DNA from: Oreocharis arfaki
Taxonomy: Eukaryota; Chordata; Aves; Passeriformes; Paramythiidae
Direction of reading: 5' to 3'
Length of the DNA: 64,000 nt
Assembly: GCA_013398015.1 (NCBI GenBank)
Contig: VZRR01008203.1
Span: forward strand, 214,076 to 278,075
This document shows, piece after piece, positions 46,336 to 59,913 of the stretch. The notes under the pieces were generated by a model that had not been told where the DNA came from, did no database searches, and saw only the letters and a program-made list of their open reading frames with translations. A program made the position numbers and the translations under genes. The number at the start of each line of letters is the position of its first letter. Position 1 is the stretch's first letter.

Positions 46336-49300
46336 TTACCAAAAAAACAACAAACATGAGGCACGTAGATGAACCTTCGGGTAATGCGAGGCCGTTGGGT
46401 ACCAATTTATCACTGCTTGTGCTGAGCAGTGTATCTTTCTGATGTGACATTGGAGGCTTAAATTACTGCAAAGCAACAACAGTTTCTCTCTTTCAACTCT
46501 GGAAGAAAATAGAAACTCTAAATAGAAATTAAAGCCTTCAAACACTGTGAAGACATAAACAGCCTTTATGGGCCACCCACTCTGTAACTCATGACTGAAG
46601 GGAAAGGTAAATGGAAAGGTTTAATCCAGAAGAATGACAGAAATAACGTTTGGGATTAAACTACAAACTTTTCAGAAGCGTGGAGTCAGTCACAGAGGAG
46701 ATCCTAGAGAAGATCAAGGGGATAAAGACAGTCTTATATTGTCTGAACTTCTGCACAGGGAAATACAAGATTTCCTTGCCTGAACGAACAATGACACTTA
46801 GGTTTGTCTGTCTGGGATAAGGAAGACAAACACACAAATTTACAGCATATGTGTATTGTACCTCTGGCGATTATGCAGTTCATGAAACTGATCCTTCAAA
46901 GTTATATATGCATTTGTAAGCAGGATCCTGTCAACAATCCCATGAATCCCAGTGCAATTACTTCTGATTAAAATATTAAACACAGATGTAAGTCTTTTGG
47001 AACTCTTCAGCATTAATTCCTGAAGAAGTAAATGGCCAGTATTTTTTTTTCTTTTCTGTGTTACTAATATTTTTTCTGTGGTAGAGTTCCAAACACCCCA
47101 AAAAGTCAGGTATGAGCTGTCTGATGGCTACCAAATCATGACACTGCTCTGAGAAATGGACAGGTCTTGTGCCATGGGAGGTTGGAAGACCTTGGAATGG
47201 AGCACATCTGCACCATGGTTAAGGGCCCTTGGTTTTTTACTCAGAGACATTAAAAAACCTCCAACCATCTCCAAACAGACCATAAGACATTTTCCAGGGC
47301 TACTGAAATCCAAACATTCAGAGAGAGGTTTTGTTATGCTTGTTATTTTGTAGGATCCTGCTATCAGTCTGCCTACTTAAGTGAGCTGTGTTTCAGGATA
47401 GGAGAATTTTCTCTCACCTGAGGAGTTTAGGACAGCGTATGTAAACAATAGATATTCACAGATGTTTAAGCCACCATGACTTATTTTTAGAAAATACTAC
47501 TACTACTGACATTGATATGATACTTACCTTTTTAAAGAGGTTGGTACTTTTGGTTTCTTTCTTGGAGAGTCTGGACCTAGTGACACCTTTGGCTAGGATC
47601 TTTCTTTGCTGTGTGAGAACTTCAGCAAATCAAGATGTGCCCTAAGGGCACCAGAGATGGCCCAGAGGACTGAAATATTTGGAAACGGATATTCACACGT
47701 AATGTAAAGCTCATGTGTTTGCTGAATGTGTCTCACTGCTCACGACTGGGATAACCATTGTTCTGGTCTCTGCCAGGTCTCAGGGTGGTTTTGCAATCCA
47801 AATGATCTAGAAAATGAAAGGGCCACAGAGTCAGCTGATGATAGAGGATATCTGTGTAAGAAACAGTAAGGTTTTGGGGATGCTGTGTCAAATGAGTGGT
47901 GCCGAATACTTCAGCAGGCAGGTTGTGGTTTAGCCATGGGAACATAGTCTCCATAGCTACAGAGAGTGGTTCATGGTCCAGTTACTGCCAGCCTGTAACA
48001 GCAGTAATTCTCCTCAAGTGCTGCCTGTTTATGTCTGATAGAGCATGTGTCCCACCCAGGAGAAGACATTAAGGGGTTGGAGTCCCCGGCATGTTTCATC
48101 CCCTTTACTGCTGCTCTGGATGTGTAAAGCTGCACACACACTCTCTCATCAGATAAGGCACTCGATGTCTTCTTTCAGCCCCTGGGGCAGCAACAAAGCA
48201 GATGGATCTTACTGGTAAACCTGGCCAATGATTTCTGAAATCACAGTATGAAATCTTTGCAAGCAAACCTGGATATAGCTATACAACACTTCACATTTAC
48301 AGAGTAGCATATCCAGAGCTTGATCCCTCTGGCTCTTGCAATGGTTTGACTCACAAAAACCTGAGTCCACCATCAATAGGGGCATCCATCATATCCTGAC
48401 CTTTCCGTGCTGGTTTCCAAGTAGGCTGTCTTACTTTCATGCTGTCTTACTTCCCTCTTCTGCCACAATGACAGGGCTTCTTCTCCCAGCTGTTAAAACC
48501 TTTCCTCCAGCATGATCTTCTTGCCAGGCATTTCCCTTATGAGATGTGGCTGAGTCATCCAGGGGTCAACTGCTCTGACATATTACTGGAAATGTGACAA
48601 GGTAGGGGAGCTCACAGCAGCTCCTCCCATTGCTTTTCAGGCCGGCTGTGCTCACCAGAGGCCGATCGCTAGCTGCCTGCAGGACGAAACAGGAGGATTG
48701 TGCTGGCAATTTGGCACCCAGCACTGAACATATTGGTTTCCCAGTTGCAGGCTGTTTCCTGGAAACCAAATAATCTCTGTGGCCAGCACCATCTCCTATT
48801 ATTCGTTATTAAGAATTTAGCTCGATGCTTCAAACTGGCCACAGACGCATCTCAATTAATTGGCCTCCTCGGTAGATTTGCTTCTCTGATGTAAACAATG
48901 AGGCTGGCTTGGGACAGCAGAGCTTAGTGAGGCCAGACTTGCTTTCCTCAAGGAAAGTGCAGAGAGGATGTATGTGTTGAATGACACAGGGAGCTACAAA
49001 TAGTGCTGAAGTCTCGCAGGCATGAATGGTGTGTGCTCATCCAACTCACTGCTGACACAAGCACAAAACCACAGAAGACCTCCAGGCTCTGGAGAATGAT
49101 TGAGGGAAAACATGAATGCCTTGGAAAAGGGCTGCTCCAGCACTTGTTGCTGGATGAAGGTAGCGAGATGTGATCGCTGGGCAATGCGGATGTTTCAGCA
49201 AGTAGAAGCCCATCTCGTTGCTCACGGAATAGCATTTGCAAGGTTTTCATTACATCCTCATGGCCCTTCTGGGGGCACAGCCCTGCTGAATGCTGAGACT

Positions 49301-52095
49301 GCTGTGTCAGGACTGCTGCTGCTTAGGTGCGTGGGGCAGAGCCGGGGTTTGGATTTCCAGTTTCGGAAGAGCTGTGTCCCCAGGGGTTTAATGCTGTTTG
49401 GCACCCTATTCCTTCACCACTCCTTTCTCCTCTCCTAGTCAAGTCCACTGAAACATCCTGAATTTGTCCCTGGGTGACAGACTTCCTTGAAACTCTCTGC
49501 TATGTACTCATCCATTTCACCTCCTTTTCTGCTTTTTTTTCTAAATCCTTCCAGTAGAGCTGGTACAGAGTCTGGCACACTTCCTGAGAAGCACTAATAC
49601 ACAGCAGCCGGTGATGCCTTAGCCACAGAACACTTCAGAAAACTCCAGCCAGACCAGGAGGGGCCAAATTCTCGCGCCAGAGAGTCCTTGGCAGCAGAGC
49701 AGTATGTCAAAGGCTAGGTAGGGCTTAGGCAGGTCTTACCAGGGATTGAGTAGCTGTGCTCAGATATGTTACAGGGAGTTTGTAGGTAGGGATGGAGACA
49801 CGCACTCAAACCTGTGCTTTGTGTATGCACTTTGAATAATTCTTCCTTGGGGTGATCCCTGGACCAGCCGCAGTTGTTCTAGCACTGGGTGTGAACGCCT
49901 CTATGATACACTCAGTCCTACTTCTGCAGCCCAGACACGACTTCTCTGCAAATTGATAGGTTTATTCGTAGGATTTTTTACTGTTAACACTACCTGAGGA
50001 ATCGCAACCTCTTTGTACAGAGACTTGTATTTCAATAGAAGAGAAACAGCCTTTCTTTTTTGCATAAATAGAAGTATTCTTAAATGCTTCTAGTAATTTG
50101 TCTTTTCTAAACAAACAATATATACAGGAATTAAAAGCACTACTTTGCTTAGAAAGAATTAATCAAGATTGACAATTTATCATTAGTTTTCTCATGAAAT
50201 AAAGTTTCATTCTTAACTGCACTGAAAACAGAAAAAGGACAAAAAGACAACAAATTCTAACCAATTTTGTTTGAAAAGATTTTTTATATGTATCTGTTTC
50301 TTACCTGAGTTCGAGATCACCATCAGCAATTTAAATCAGAAAACACAACCAGACCTTTTGTTAAATGTGAAAATATTGGAAGAAAATTGTTAGATAAAAG
50401 AAATAATAAAAATACTAGTGCGCCCTTTGTTTAGAAACCAGTTTGCTCTCTCATAGGCATTTTTTGTCTGACAGAGAAAGAAACAAGGCTTGTCGAAGAC
50501 CTGAAAATACCACAATAAAGACCAAGCTTAAAATTCGTTACTCAGATGTTGTTTTCCTCTTAGAGACACAGCTATGTGCCCAAGTGAGCCTCATCCCAGT
50601 GTCACCATGAAAAACACAGTCACCTGCCTCTTGTCATTGTTCCCTGCTCATTCAGCACTCACTACTCTGCAGACCCCAGTTGTGACATTTGCAAATCGTG
50701 CTGCAATCTCAGAGGTGGTGTGACCAGCTGCAAACTGCTGCATTTCCAGCACTTTTTCATACAAATGGCTAAGAAACCACACGCTTTCAGTGGCTGACCA
50801 GGGGAAACCATTTCTTCAGGGTGAGATGTGCCACAGGCGTATAAAAGCTATAGGCTGATGCAGAGGTAATTGGATGAAGCCCTACAGCCTCTGTGCTTTA
50901 CCGGCTGTTGTCCTAAATGAGATAATGGTCCATACTGGCCTTTAAATCTATGAAATGCTGACTCTTGAACTGCTTGATTATGGACTTTTCTGGTAGAAAT
51001 TTCTCCTGTTTGGTTTTTAGACTGGACCACAACATAGGATCAAGGCATTTTCACCCAGAAGTAACTGTAATAGGGGCATCCTTCAACAAGTTCACAGAAT
51101 GTCTCTGGTCTGCTCCAACACACCTGCTTCTTTTTTATGGTTAAAAACAACTTGGCGGGGGGTAGGGGGCGGGGGGCTGGTTCTTCAGAAGTAACTTGCA
51201 GATCCTTTTTCAGTTTCTGAATGTTGGATGTCTGCTGTGATTTTTTTGTGAAGCATTGGCAGGAATTTTTTTTTTTCCTGGAGAAGGAGGGTGTCACTGC
51301 TGTGAGAGCAAAGAGACCTCTCTATACGGTGCAAGGGCTTAGACATGTGGCTGGCACACACCAGCTGATCCACAGCAAGTGTGCTGTGTGCGCTGCTATC
51401 TCATGCACTTTTCCCCGTGTACTCTTTTTGTTGGCATCAAAGCCACTCCCTGCCAGAGAGTTGTGCAGGTAGAGCAGTGTTCAGACCTGCTCACCTGCTT
51501 GACAGCGTGAGAATGAGGCAACTACTGGCTAGGAAAACGCTGGAAAAGCTACAACCAGTGGTGTCCTGTATAACCCAGAATTGCCCTCACAGAGGAAACA
51601 GAAAAAGGAGAGAGAAAAAAATCACAGTCAAATCAGAAAGCTTGAGTCCACTAAAACGTCCAAAAGCTGTTTTACTAGGGAGGTTGATTTTGGAAGAACA
51701 AAGAAGAAAATTAAATCAAACCTTTAGCCTCAGTCTCTTGCTCATTTAATCAAAATCAATAGTATCATCACAAAAGGTGTTCAACACACCAGCTTTTTGG
51801 CTCCAGAGGGATCCTGGAAGGACTAGAAACTATAAAGGGCAGATTCATGAAATTAAGAAAGGTAAACTGTTGAACTGAGACCATAAATTTATAATGTAGG
51901 AAATAGTGTCCTCTCAGTCCCTTGTGGAAGAAAAAAGTAGTCATCTATTAATATGTTACTTTCATCTCTAAATTTCATATGATTCTGTCAAGTAAGTTAA
52001 CTAATGTGAGGGTATGTTTTATGAAGAGGGAAGGTGCAATATGTGCCCTTTGTAAGTAACCTGAATCCTCAAAAATATCCTCCTCATAATAGAAG
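46336..52095. other. Intergenic DNA, no gene recognised
   Basis: No coding exon or certain repeat was found. A G-rich cluster lies at 51157-51176 (G6-TA-G5-C-G6), and AT-rich sequence is found at about 50.0-50.5 kb. Confidence 0.5.
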
Positions 52096-52691
52096 CACAG
52101 AATCATAGAAGGATTGCAAAGTACATTAAAGATCATATAGCTCCAACCCCTTGTTGTGGGCAGGGACACCTTCTATACCCAGTTTTTCAGGGCCCCATCC
52201 TACCCAGTCTTGGACATTTCCAGGGATGGAGCATCCACAGTCACTATGGACAACCTGTTCCAGTGCCCGAGCACCCTCTGAGTAAAGAATTTCTTCCTAG
52301 CATCTAATCTAAACTACTCTCTTTCCGTTAAAAGCCATTACCCCTTGTCCTGTCTCTGCATGCTCTTGCAGTCTTTATTCCTCCTTCCTATAAGCCCCCT
52401 TAAGGTGCTGAAAGGCTGCAGTGAGGTCTCCTTGAAGTCTTCTCCAGGCTGAACAATCCCGGTTCTCTCAGCCTGTCTCCATAGGAGAGGTGCTCCAGCT
52501 CCACAGTCATCTTTATGGCCTCCTCTAGACTCACTCCAGCAGGTCCATGTCTTTCCTGTGCTAAGGACCCCAGAGCTGGACAGAGCACTCCAGGTGGGGC
52601 CTCATAAAGGCAAAGTGAAGGCAGAAAATCACATCACCCTACCTGCTGGCCACTTTTCTTTTGATGAAGTGAGGATGCAGCTGGCTTTCTA

Positions 52692-52745
52692 TGCATGGCT
52701 CATGTCCAGCCTTTCATGCATGCCATAAGTGCATGGCTCATGTCC
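52692..52745 (+). repeat. Direct duplication, 38-bp period
   Basis: TGCATGGCTCATGTCCA begins at 52692 and again at 52730, with the copies continuing as GCCTTTCA and ACCTTTCA. It is a small tandem duplication at the edge of the CR1 coding region. Confidence 0.85.
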
Positions 52746-53463
52746 AACCTTTCAGCCACAAGAACCCCCATGCACTTCTCACCAGGGTTGCTCTCAATGA
52801 CATCTTCTCCCAGTTTTCACTCCTGTCTGGGATTGCTGACCCAGGTGCAGCACGTGGCACTTGGACTTGTTGACCTTCGTGAAGTTTATGGGCCCAGTTC
52901 TCAAGTTTGTCCAGGTCCCTCTGGATGGCATCCCGTCCTTCTGTTGTGCCAGCTGCACTGCTCAGCTCTGTGTCATCTCCCAGCCTGCTGGGGGTACACT
53001 CAATCCCACTGTCTGTATCATTGATGAGGATATTGAAGAGCACTGGTTCCAGGAGAGGCCTGCCGGACATCACTTGTTTCCACCAGCTTCCACCTGGACA
53101 CAGAGTCACAACTCTCTGGCTGCATCCATCCAGCCAGTTCCTTATCCACTGAATATCCCATCTATCAAATCCACGTCTCTCCAATTTGGAGATAAGGATG
53201 TGATGTGAGACCGTATTGAAGTCCTTACAGAAGTCTAGGTAGATGAAGTCTGTCAGTCTTTTCCTGTTGACTGTTGCCATCACTCCAGAGGTTACCAGAG
53301 TGATGAGGCACAATTTTCCCTTAGTAAAGCTGTGCTGGTTGCCTTGAATCACCCCATTGTCTCCTATGTGCCATAGCACATGTTCTAGGAGGATCTGCTC
53401 CATTATCTTCTCAGGCACAGAGATGAGGCTTGCCAGTCTGTAGTTCCCCTTTTCCATTTTCAT
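52738..53463 (-). pseudogene. CR1 ORF2 reverse-transcriptase fragment
   Basis: This 241-residue open frame covers most of the CR1 reverse-transcriptase domain. It has ISVPEKIMEQILLEHVLWHI near the start, motif A as FIYLDFCKDFNTVSHHILIS (catalytic Asp kept), then LLEPVLFNILIND and motif C as LGDD in place of FADD, keeping both Asp residues. In an active element the enzyme copies CR1 RNA at the nicked target. The upstream part lies in another frame (53515-53703), and the downstream end drifts out of the family sequence after EGRDAIQRDLDKLENW. Hence it is a frameshifted, truncated relic. It has no sequence transfer role of its own. Confidence 0.85.
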
Positions 53464-53514
53464 TCTTTTTTCCCCTTTTTAAAACTTGGAGCAACAGTTC
53501 CCTTTTCCCAGTCT

Positions 53515-53703
53515 TCAGGGCCTTTTCCTTGACTGCCATGAGTTTTCAAATATGATGGAGAGTGGCTTGGCAACAACATGAGCCAGGTCCCCCAGGATCC
53601 TGGGATGTATCTCATCAGGTCCCGTAGCCTGGTGGCTGTTTAGCCTCGAGTGATCCCAAACCTTCATTTTACTTACAGTGAAATGGACTTCACTCTCCCT
53701 CAC
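53515..53703 (-). pseudogene. CR1 ORF2 fragment, start of reverse-transcriptase domain
   Basis: A 62-residue frame containing HQATGPDEIHPRILGDLAHV and PLSIIFENSW. This matches the CR1 segment just before motif A (usual form KSMGPDGIHPRVL). It is separated from the 52738-53463 frame by a shift and a stop, which shows the element is decayed. Confidence 0.85.
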
Positions 53704-53860
53704 CTACCCATAGGGTCAGGGACTTGAGGGAAAGTGGGAAACCTGACTGCCAGTGAAGACTGAGGAAAAGAACTCAATGAGTACCTCCGCCTGCTCTGTA
53801 TCAACTGTTACCAGTACACCCTTCTCGTGTGTCAGAGGAGTACATTCTCCTTGGTACCCA

Positions 53861-54540
53861 CGGGTTTTCAGGTTTCTCTTGGTCCCTCTCAGTCAGAGAC
53901 TAAGAATGGTGCCAGCACAAATGGTGAACGTGGGGATAGAATGTCTCCTCCTGAACCTTTTCTGTTCACTCTTATGATTGCAAATTCATCACAAGGCTGG
54001 ACTGACATACAGGTCCTAGACAAATGAGGTAGATTTCCTGAAATGCTGGCATACCTACCAGCCTAAAACATTTTTCTCTGGGTCAACTCAGGGTTTGAAG
54101 TGTCTCTTGTGAGTGTGCAATTCTTGTGTGTCACTGAGTTGTTCTCCACCTCCATCTGCTAACTGGGATCCCACAGTTACACTGGAAGAAAGGACAGAGA
54201 CAAAACCAAGGACAAGGACACCAAGGTGTCTTTTTTCCTAGCTTGCATTTCCTAGCTTGCCCAGATCAGCGCTTGCTCTTCTCAGAGGTGAGGAGAATGA
54301 TAGGATAGCTTTTCTCTACATTGATAATTAGAAGCAGAGACAATTGCTTAGGAAGTGCCTTAGATACCATGACTATTGTGCATCTTCTTTAATATTCCCT
54401 ACCTCTACTACAGCACTCAAGCACATACCTCACAGGCCTTTTTATTTACTGTAGCTGTGTAACAGGCTGAGGGATTCAGTCATTTTGCCCTAATCTCTTT
54501 TCTAGTTATGATGTTTGCTGAATGTAGCAGTTATTCCCTA
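53861..54540. other. Intergenic DNA, no gene recognised
   Basis: Sequence upstream (relative to CR1) of the truncated element. A short tandem TTTCCTAGCTTGC duplication lies at about 54235-54262. Nothing else was recognised. Confidence 0.5.
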
Positions 54541-54770
54541 GATTGTCTCATTGAGTTCAGCCTCATTATTTTATCATTTTGACAATGAACTGCATTTGCC
54601 ATCTGCCGGCTCCAATTCTCAATATAATCCAAATCCCTTGGAATCTGGTTACGCTGTTCCTTGCTATTTGTTCATCCTCTGCATCATCTGTAAACTCTGA
54701 GCTCTCAGAATTTTAAGTTCTCTGAGTCAGACTGTGCTCTCCTTCTTTTAACTAGGGTAAATCTGGATCT
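54541..54770 (-). mobile_element. Possible ancient CR1-like fragment
   Basis: ATGAACTGCATTTGCCATCT, then CCAATTCTCAATATAATCC and GCATCATCTGTAAACTCTGA, loosely follows a pattern common in the antisense of old CR1-like elements (first a 'fits the target' block, then 'ATCATCTGCAAACT'). The match is diffuse, so it is offered only as a candidate. Confidence 0.35.
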
Positions 54771-55910
54771 TCTCCACTAAGGTCTGTGGAATTACTCCAG
54801 AGTGAGCAAACGGAAACTAGAGCTGGATATTGCTTAGGTTTTCAACACCCTCATCCAAGTAACTTTATATTTATATATAGACACATATTATGAACAACAG
54901 ATGTCCTAAAACTGACCTTGAGGACATTTTTCAACTCTTCTGTTTCTATGCCATTTTTGTAGTCGACACCCATTTCTCCTCAGTCCTGGGTGTTTGTTTG
55001 AAGTTAATTCAATATCAATAAACATGTTCTTACTGTTATGAATGAAGTTTTGGCATAGTGAAGATACTTTCAGGTTGTGTTTACGCTCGTTTTTTCCCTT
55101 TCATTTCCTTCCTTTTCAAAATTCCTTTTTCTCTATGTTTTTTTTTCTTTACTACAGTGAAAAATGGTTACTATATAGCAGACCACTAGACATGCCTGGG
55201 GACAGTAGGTTTACTGTGGTCCCTGGAATAAACAACAAGAAACTTCCAAAGTGCCTGAATGCATGCAGTTTGATACTCCACACCAATGTGAAGGACAAAC
55301 CTAGAAGAACTGCTGACCTGTCACATTACTCTGCAATTTAGTCTCATGAAATCCCTTCTCTTTCCCACACCTCTGGAACACCAGTGTGCAGCAGAAAGAA
55401 AAATACATTTTGTCTCTATGACTCTTTCCCTCCTGCTCTGTTTTTCCCATGCTGGTGATCCACTTACAAGGTCTCAATTACAATTTTCAGCATAAAATCC
55501 GAAGGGCATAGCAGACCACATGGGAATAGTATGAAGGCAGAGGAAATCTTTTATCAGGACATTTGTGCCAAACATTGCCACACACATTGAAGGTGTTACA
55601 TCTCAACCAGATGATTTTCTTGCTTACACCTGTTGCCACACTACCTTGTTCCTCACAGTTTGCTGTTTTGCATTTTACCCCCTAATTTGTGTTACAGGAG
55701 CAGGAGAGACATAGAATCAAGCTTTCCTCCAGCTTACAGCACCTAGTATTGTCTGACCTGTGGAAACAGGAGTAATGTGATCCTGTAACTAGAGACTGTT
55801 TCATAATGTGCACACACGAGGGAGTTCAAGTGTTTTTGGCATTACCTAACTCCCAAGTACTCAACTTTTACCTCTTACGTTCTCTTTGCAATGTGTGGTA
55901 CAATTTTTAC

Positions 55911-55924
55911 ATATATATATATAT
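55911..55924 (+). repeat. (AT)n dinucleotide run
   Basis: ATATATATATATAT in TTACATATATATATATATGC. A short microsatellite. Confidence 0.85.
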
Positions 55925-58900
55925 GCCGTTTCCTAGGTTTTTAACACAAGAAGATACAAATAGTGCCACATGCAAATAAAACAGCCCACCCACGTGATAC
56001 ATCGGGATTTGAAATATAAGAATCAGCAGACATTGCTGGTGATTGGGTTAAAGGTCTAAGGTCACCAGTTAGCTGCTCTGTTGGCTGGTTTGGCTTTGCA
56101 GAGGAGCCTTGGAGAAGAGAGGCACCACACTGAATCATAAATCAAACAATGTGGGAGAAGAAGTGTGTGTTCTATGCATGCTTAAATATACAGGTTTAGG
56201 AGATCAGGCTTGAAAGTGAGCCTGAGAAATCACAAGTGGCATCTCTCCCTGCATCATGCTCTGCCTGGATCACCAGTGATCCTATTCCTCCTCTGTGGTA
56301 AAAGATGTAAGTGGGCTCTTGTATTCTAGTTTAGATGCTGATACTTCACTCCCTACAGATTATGTGGTAAGAAATATATGAAGAGCACATCTCACAGGGA
56401 AATTAAATGTTGGATAACCTGTTAAAGCACCTTGTCTGAAGACAGAAGTTACTTAGAGTCAAAAAAGAGAAAATGTCATCTATTTCTGTGTCCTACAGAA
56501 CAACATAGAGGAGGATCAGAGTAGCATGAAAAGCTGGTGAGTAATGAGCCACAGAGGAATATGAATGAAGTTTTCTCAGCTTCAGGATGAATTTCCTACT
56601 GATCTGCAGACAAAAGTTGCTGGAGACCTTTAAAGTAATCGTAGCTGGTTTAATGATGATTAAAGGTTCTTCAGAGCGAAACAGAAACTGTTTTCTTGAG
56701 GCTTTGCACTCTCTACCTGGCCTTCCCATGTCCAAAAATACTTTTTTGATAAGGGTTTGTGCCCTTATTGAAAGCAGCCAAGACTGTGGTTCTTAATTTT
56801 GCACCGCACCTCGGAAGAGTGGAACGGACACCTACTCACAGCTTCAAGTGACGTATACCAGTTGATTGCACAGCTAGTAGGCAGGATCTCAGGCTAGCCT
56901 AGCCCTCAGGCTTCACTGTGCATGTGCCAGTGGTGAGGAAAACAGCAACAAAAGCATTGTCCCGCTCACTCTCCTGGTGTGAAGCAATTCTTCCAGCACG
57001 TGGGCATCTCACCTCTCACAAGGTCAAGCTCTCATGATGTGCAGAGCTGCTCTGCTGTCAGAAAATGCAATGAAATTCCAGTATTATCTTCTTTGGTCGG
57101 CAGCAATCCACTGAATGTAAACAATAACTGACAGTTTGTGCGCCTGGATTTCAAACAACGGTTCTGCAATATCATCTGACATCCATGAAGTCTACATATT
57201 ATGAGCTGGAGAGGAAGGTGCAGAGGGAGCAGCAATGAATGGGACTCCAATGCATTTTGAGGCACTGGAAGGGAAGGATACACCATGTTTTGTCCCTGCC
57301 TGGCTTTATCTGTAGTCCTTTTCCTCCTGTTTCCTTTCCACTTGTTTTCATAGGATGAAGTGTCTCCAGTGTGCAAAGATACTGAAATGGTAGGTGCAAC
57401 TCAGAGCCCTGACCTCACATGGCTCTGTCTCCAAAACCAGGCCTCAGAAACAGGTTGCTATGATCTGCCTTGTCCAGCTCCAGCTTACAGGGAGAGCATC
57501 GTCCCCACCTTCCCCAGGCTGGGCAGCTCAGCTCTCCTGGGGCCCTTATCAGCCCTGTGCTCTGAGCCATGGCACGTGCAGAGCACCAGTGGGAAAAACA
57601 TTCAGAATATGTTTTCTGAAGTGACTGCTGCTGAAGGGGAATTTAGCAAGGTAGGGAGTTGTCATGGTCCATTGAGCAGCCACATGGAGCCACATCAGAC
57701 AGAAGGCAAAGCTGGAGGACAAAACCAGGTGACACCTTGTTCATGCACATGGCATTATCCCCCCTGACGAAAAAGCCTCCTCGGAATTTCAGAAGAGTTA
57801 ATCAGGATTTCTGATAAAACTGTCACCTCTGACTTCAGTAGATTTGCTTACTGCTTTAATCCAAACATGAAAACAATTGTTTTTATGGCAGCTGTAAAAC
57901 ACCATAAGCAGCAGATATGTGGGGGCAGAGCTTTTGTTGTACCAAAGTGTGCCATGGAGCACATGTCAGGGAAAGTGGGACTTCTCACAAAATCAGGGAG
58001 TAAGGAAACCAGAGGTGCCATGTGAGTTTGAAGGGAAGTGGTAATTCAACACAGAAACTGGGGATGGTCAGTGGAAAGCTGCAAAATGTGCATTTAAGTG
58101 CAGCATTGGCTAGCTGCTGTGGAGAGTGCTTTTTAATTTGGAAGTCTCCTCCCTTTAATTCCAGCAGCTACCTTTCTGATGGAAGCTAGGAGATATTTTT
58201 TCAGCATTAATCAATACATATCATAATTTCCCAGCCATGTTGCCTTTTCACATTCACACATAACAAGTTCCACTGCTATGGAGTCGTTTATCCACTTACA
58301 ACAGTGGATACCGGACAATATACTGAAAAATTACTAGTAGCACCTTAATTGAATTATTGACAACCTTCCTGTTCATCTCGTAAATTTGTCACTGGAGTAA
58401 TCCAGCATTCCCACAATCTTCATGAAGGATGCTATGCAAATTGTAATCCTGAACATAAATTTGCAGAGGCCGTGCTTGTGTACCTTATGAACCTAGGATC
58501 AGCAAAAAGTCATGGTTTGATGAAAGAGCTCAAAATCATACATTTCTCAGGTCTGTATGTAGATAGTGTATTAATTCTCCAAGTATCTGCAGTCTAAAAG
58601 AGAGAGGCACTAATTTGGCTAAATCCAGCATAAGGTAATTGTAGTAGAGAAGAGAACTTAGGAAAAAAAGCAGAATAATTTATGTCCATTTCAATTCTGC
58701 ATGGTATGGCTTCTCTCACTGGTGTTTGATTTAGAGTCTGTTGAGTTGCCCATTGAGAAAACTAACCTTTAACTCCTTCTATAATAGCTGTTCTGGTCTC
58801 TTATGTTCCCAGCAGCAAAATTTATTTCCCACTCTCGGGCCAAAGAAAATTGTTCCAAAGAATGTAGCTGAGACATGCTGATGTCTGCGTTCTCTGTATG

Positions 58901-59897
58901 TGCATACATGCATATCTGTGCATGCCTTGTGTGCCTGCTCCTTGTTAAGGACACAGCTTTGGTAGCATGACACTGATGCTACAATCTTAGATTAATGCCA
59001 CCATAAACCTCAACAACGTTTCTCTGAATTTATTCCCTTCTAAAAGGAGCTGAATCTCACCCACTCCCCTGACTGATTAGAAATGTTCCTGATCCTGATG
59101 TCATACCTAATCTGTGTTCACAGTCCCTGAGCTACACAAATTCATTTCACATTATTTCCAGATTGAGAGGTTTTTGTTAATTTAATCAAAGTTAGTTTTC
59201 TTAAATTTACTGGAGAATGAGTTTTTTGGTTGGATTTTTTTAATCTGTATGGGTACTTTTAAAAGATATTTAAAGTCAGACTTTTACTGGTAAAACTGAC
59301 TTTCATAAAACAATCTATTATATCTACATATTCTACCATAAAAGTTTGACTGTCAGCATTTCGATTGAAACTGTTTTTAAGAAACACTTACAAATTCTGT
59401 TCCACTACATCAGTTAAAATTCTGTCTTATTCTATTCTCTTTTTTTTTGAAATTGCTTTTATGAATAAAAGAGTTTATTTATATGTATAGTTATGTATGT
59501 GTACAGTATTTCCGGGGGAAATCCCTTTGCAAATGCATTGATCTAAAAAGGAGTTTCTTTTCCTCCTTAGGTACTGAATTCTCCAAAGCAGAACTGCATT
59601 GAGTTACCCAAAAATAGTTCCTGTTCTTCAGATCTTTATTGTTAAGCAAAAAGAAGTTTTACTTGAGTTCAGCATGAGCTTAAATAAATGAAATACAGGA
59701 AATTACTTTAGAAAAGCAGTGCAGCACCCTCTAGTGTGGACATATTTAGATTAGTAAATAACACAGATTTATGAAAACCTAAATAATTTGATGATGACCC
59801 GCTAGTCAGCCCAATGTCTGATTCAGACCCACTTACAAGACTTCTGATTGGCCTTGGGTAATTTGGTTCACTTTGTCTCTTTTTCTTCACCTGTTTA

Positions 59898-59913
59898 AAA
59901 AAAAAAAAAAAAC
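59898..59913 (+). repeat. Poly-A run
   Basis: About 16 consecutive A after CTGTTT. There is no retroelement body directly upstream that I can recognise, so it is listed as a homopolymer. Confidence 0.8.

Larger units (their letters stand above)
52096..53860 (-). mobile_element. CR1 LINE, minus orientation, about 1.8 kb, most complete copy
   Basis: The 3' tail is at 52096 (CACAGAATCATAGAAGGATT in antisense). The 3'UTR runs to about 52700, then ORF2 reverse transcriptase continues to beyond 53700. The copy is 5'-truncated within ORF2 and reads only from the minus strand. It is the longest interspersed repeat in the window. Similarity fades beyond about 53860, so the 5' breakpoint is approximate. 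Confidence 0.92.

Noticed and set aside
51157..51176. Second G-rich cluster as a G-quadruplex
   Set aside because: It has only three G-runs, so it lacks a fourth tract for a standard three-layer quadruplex.
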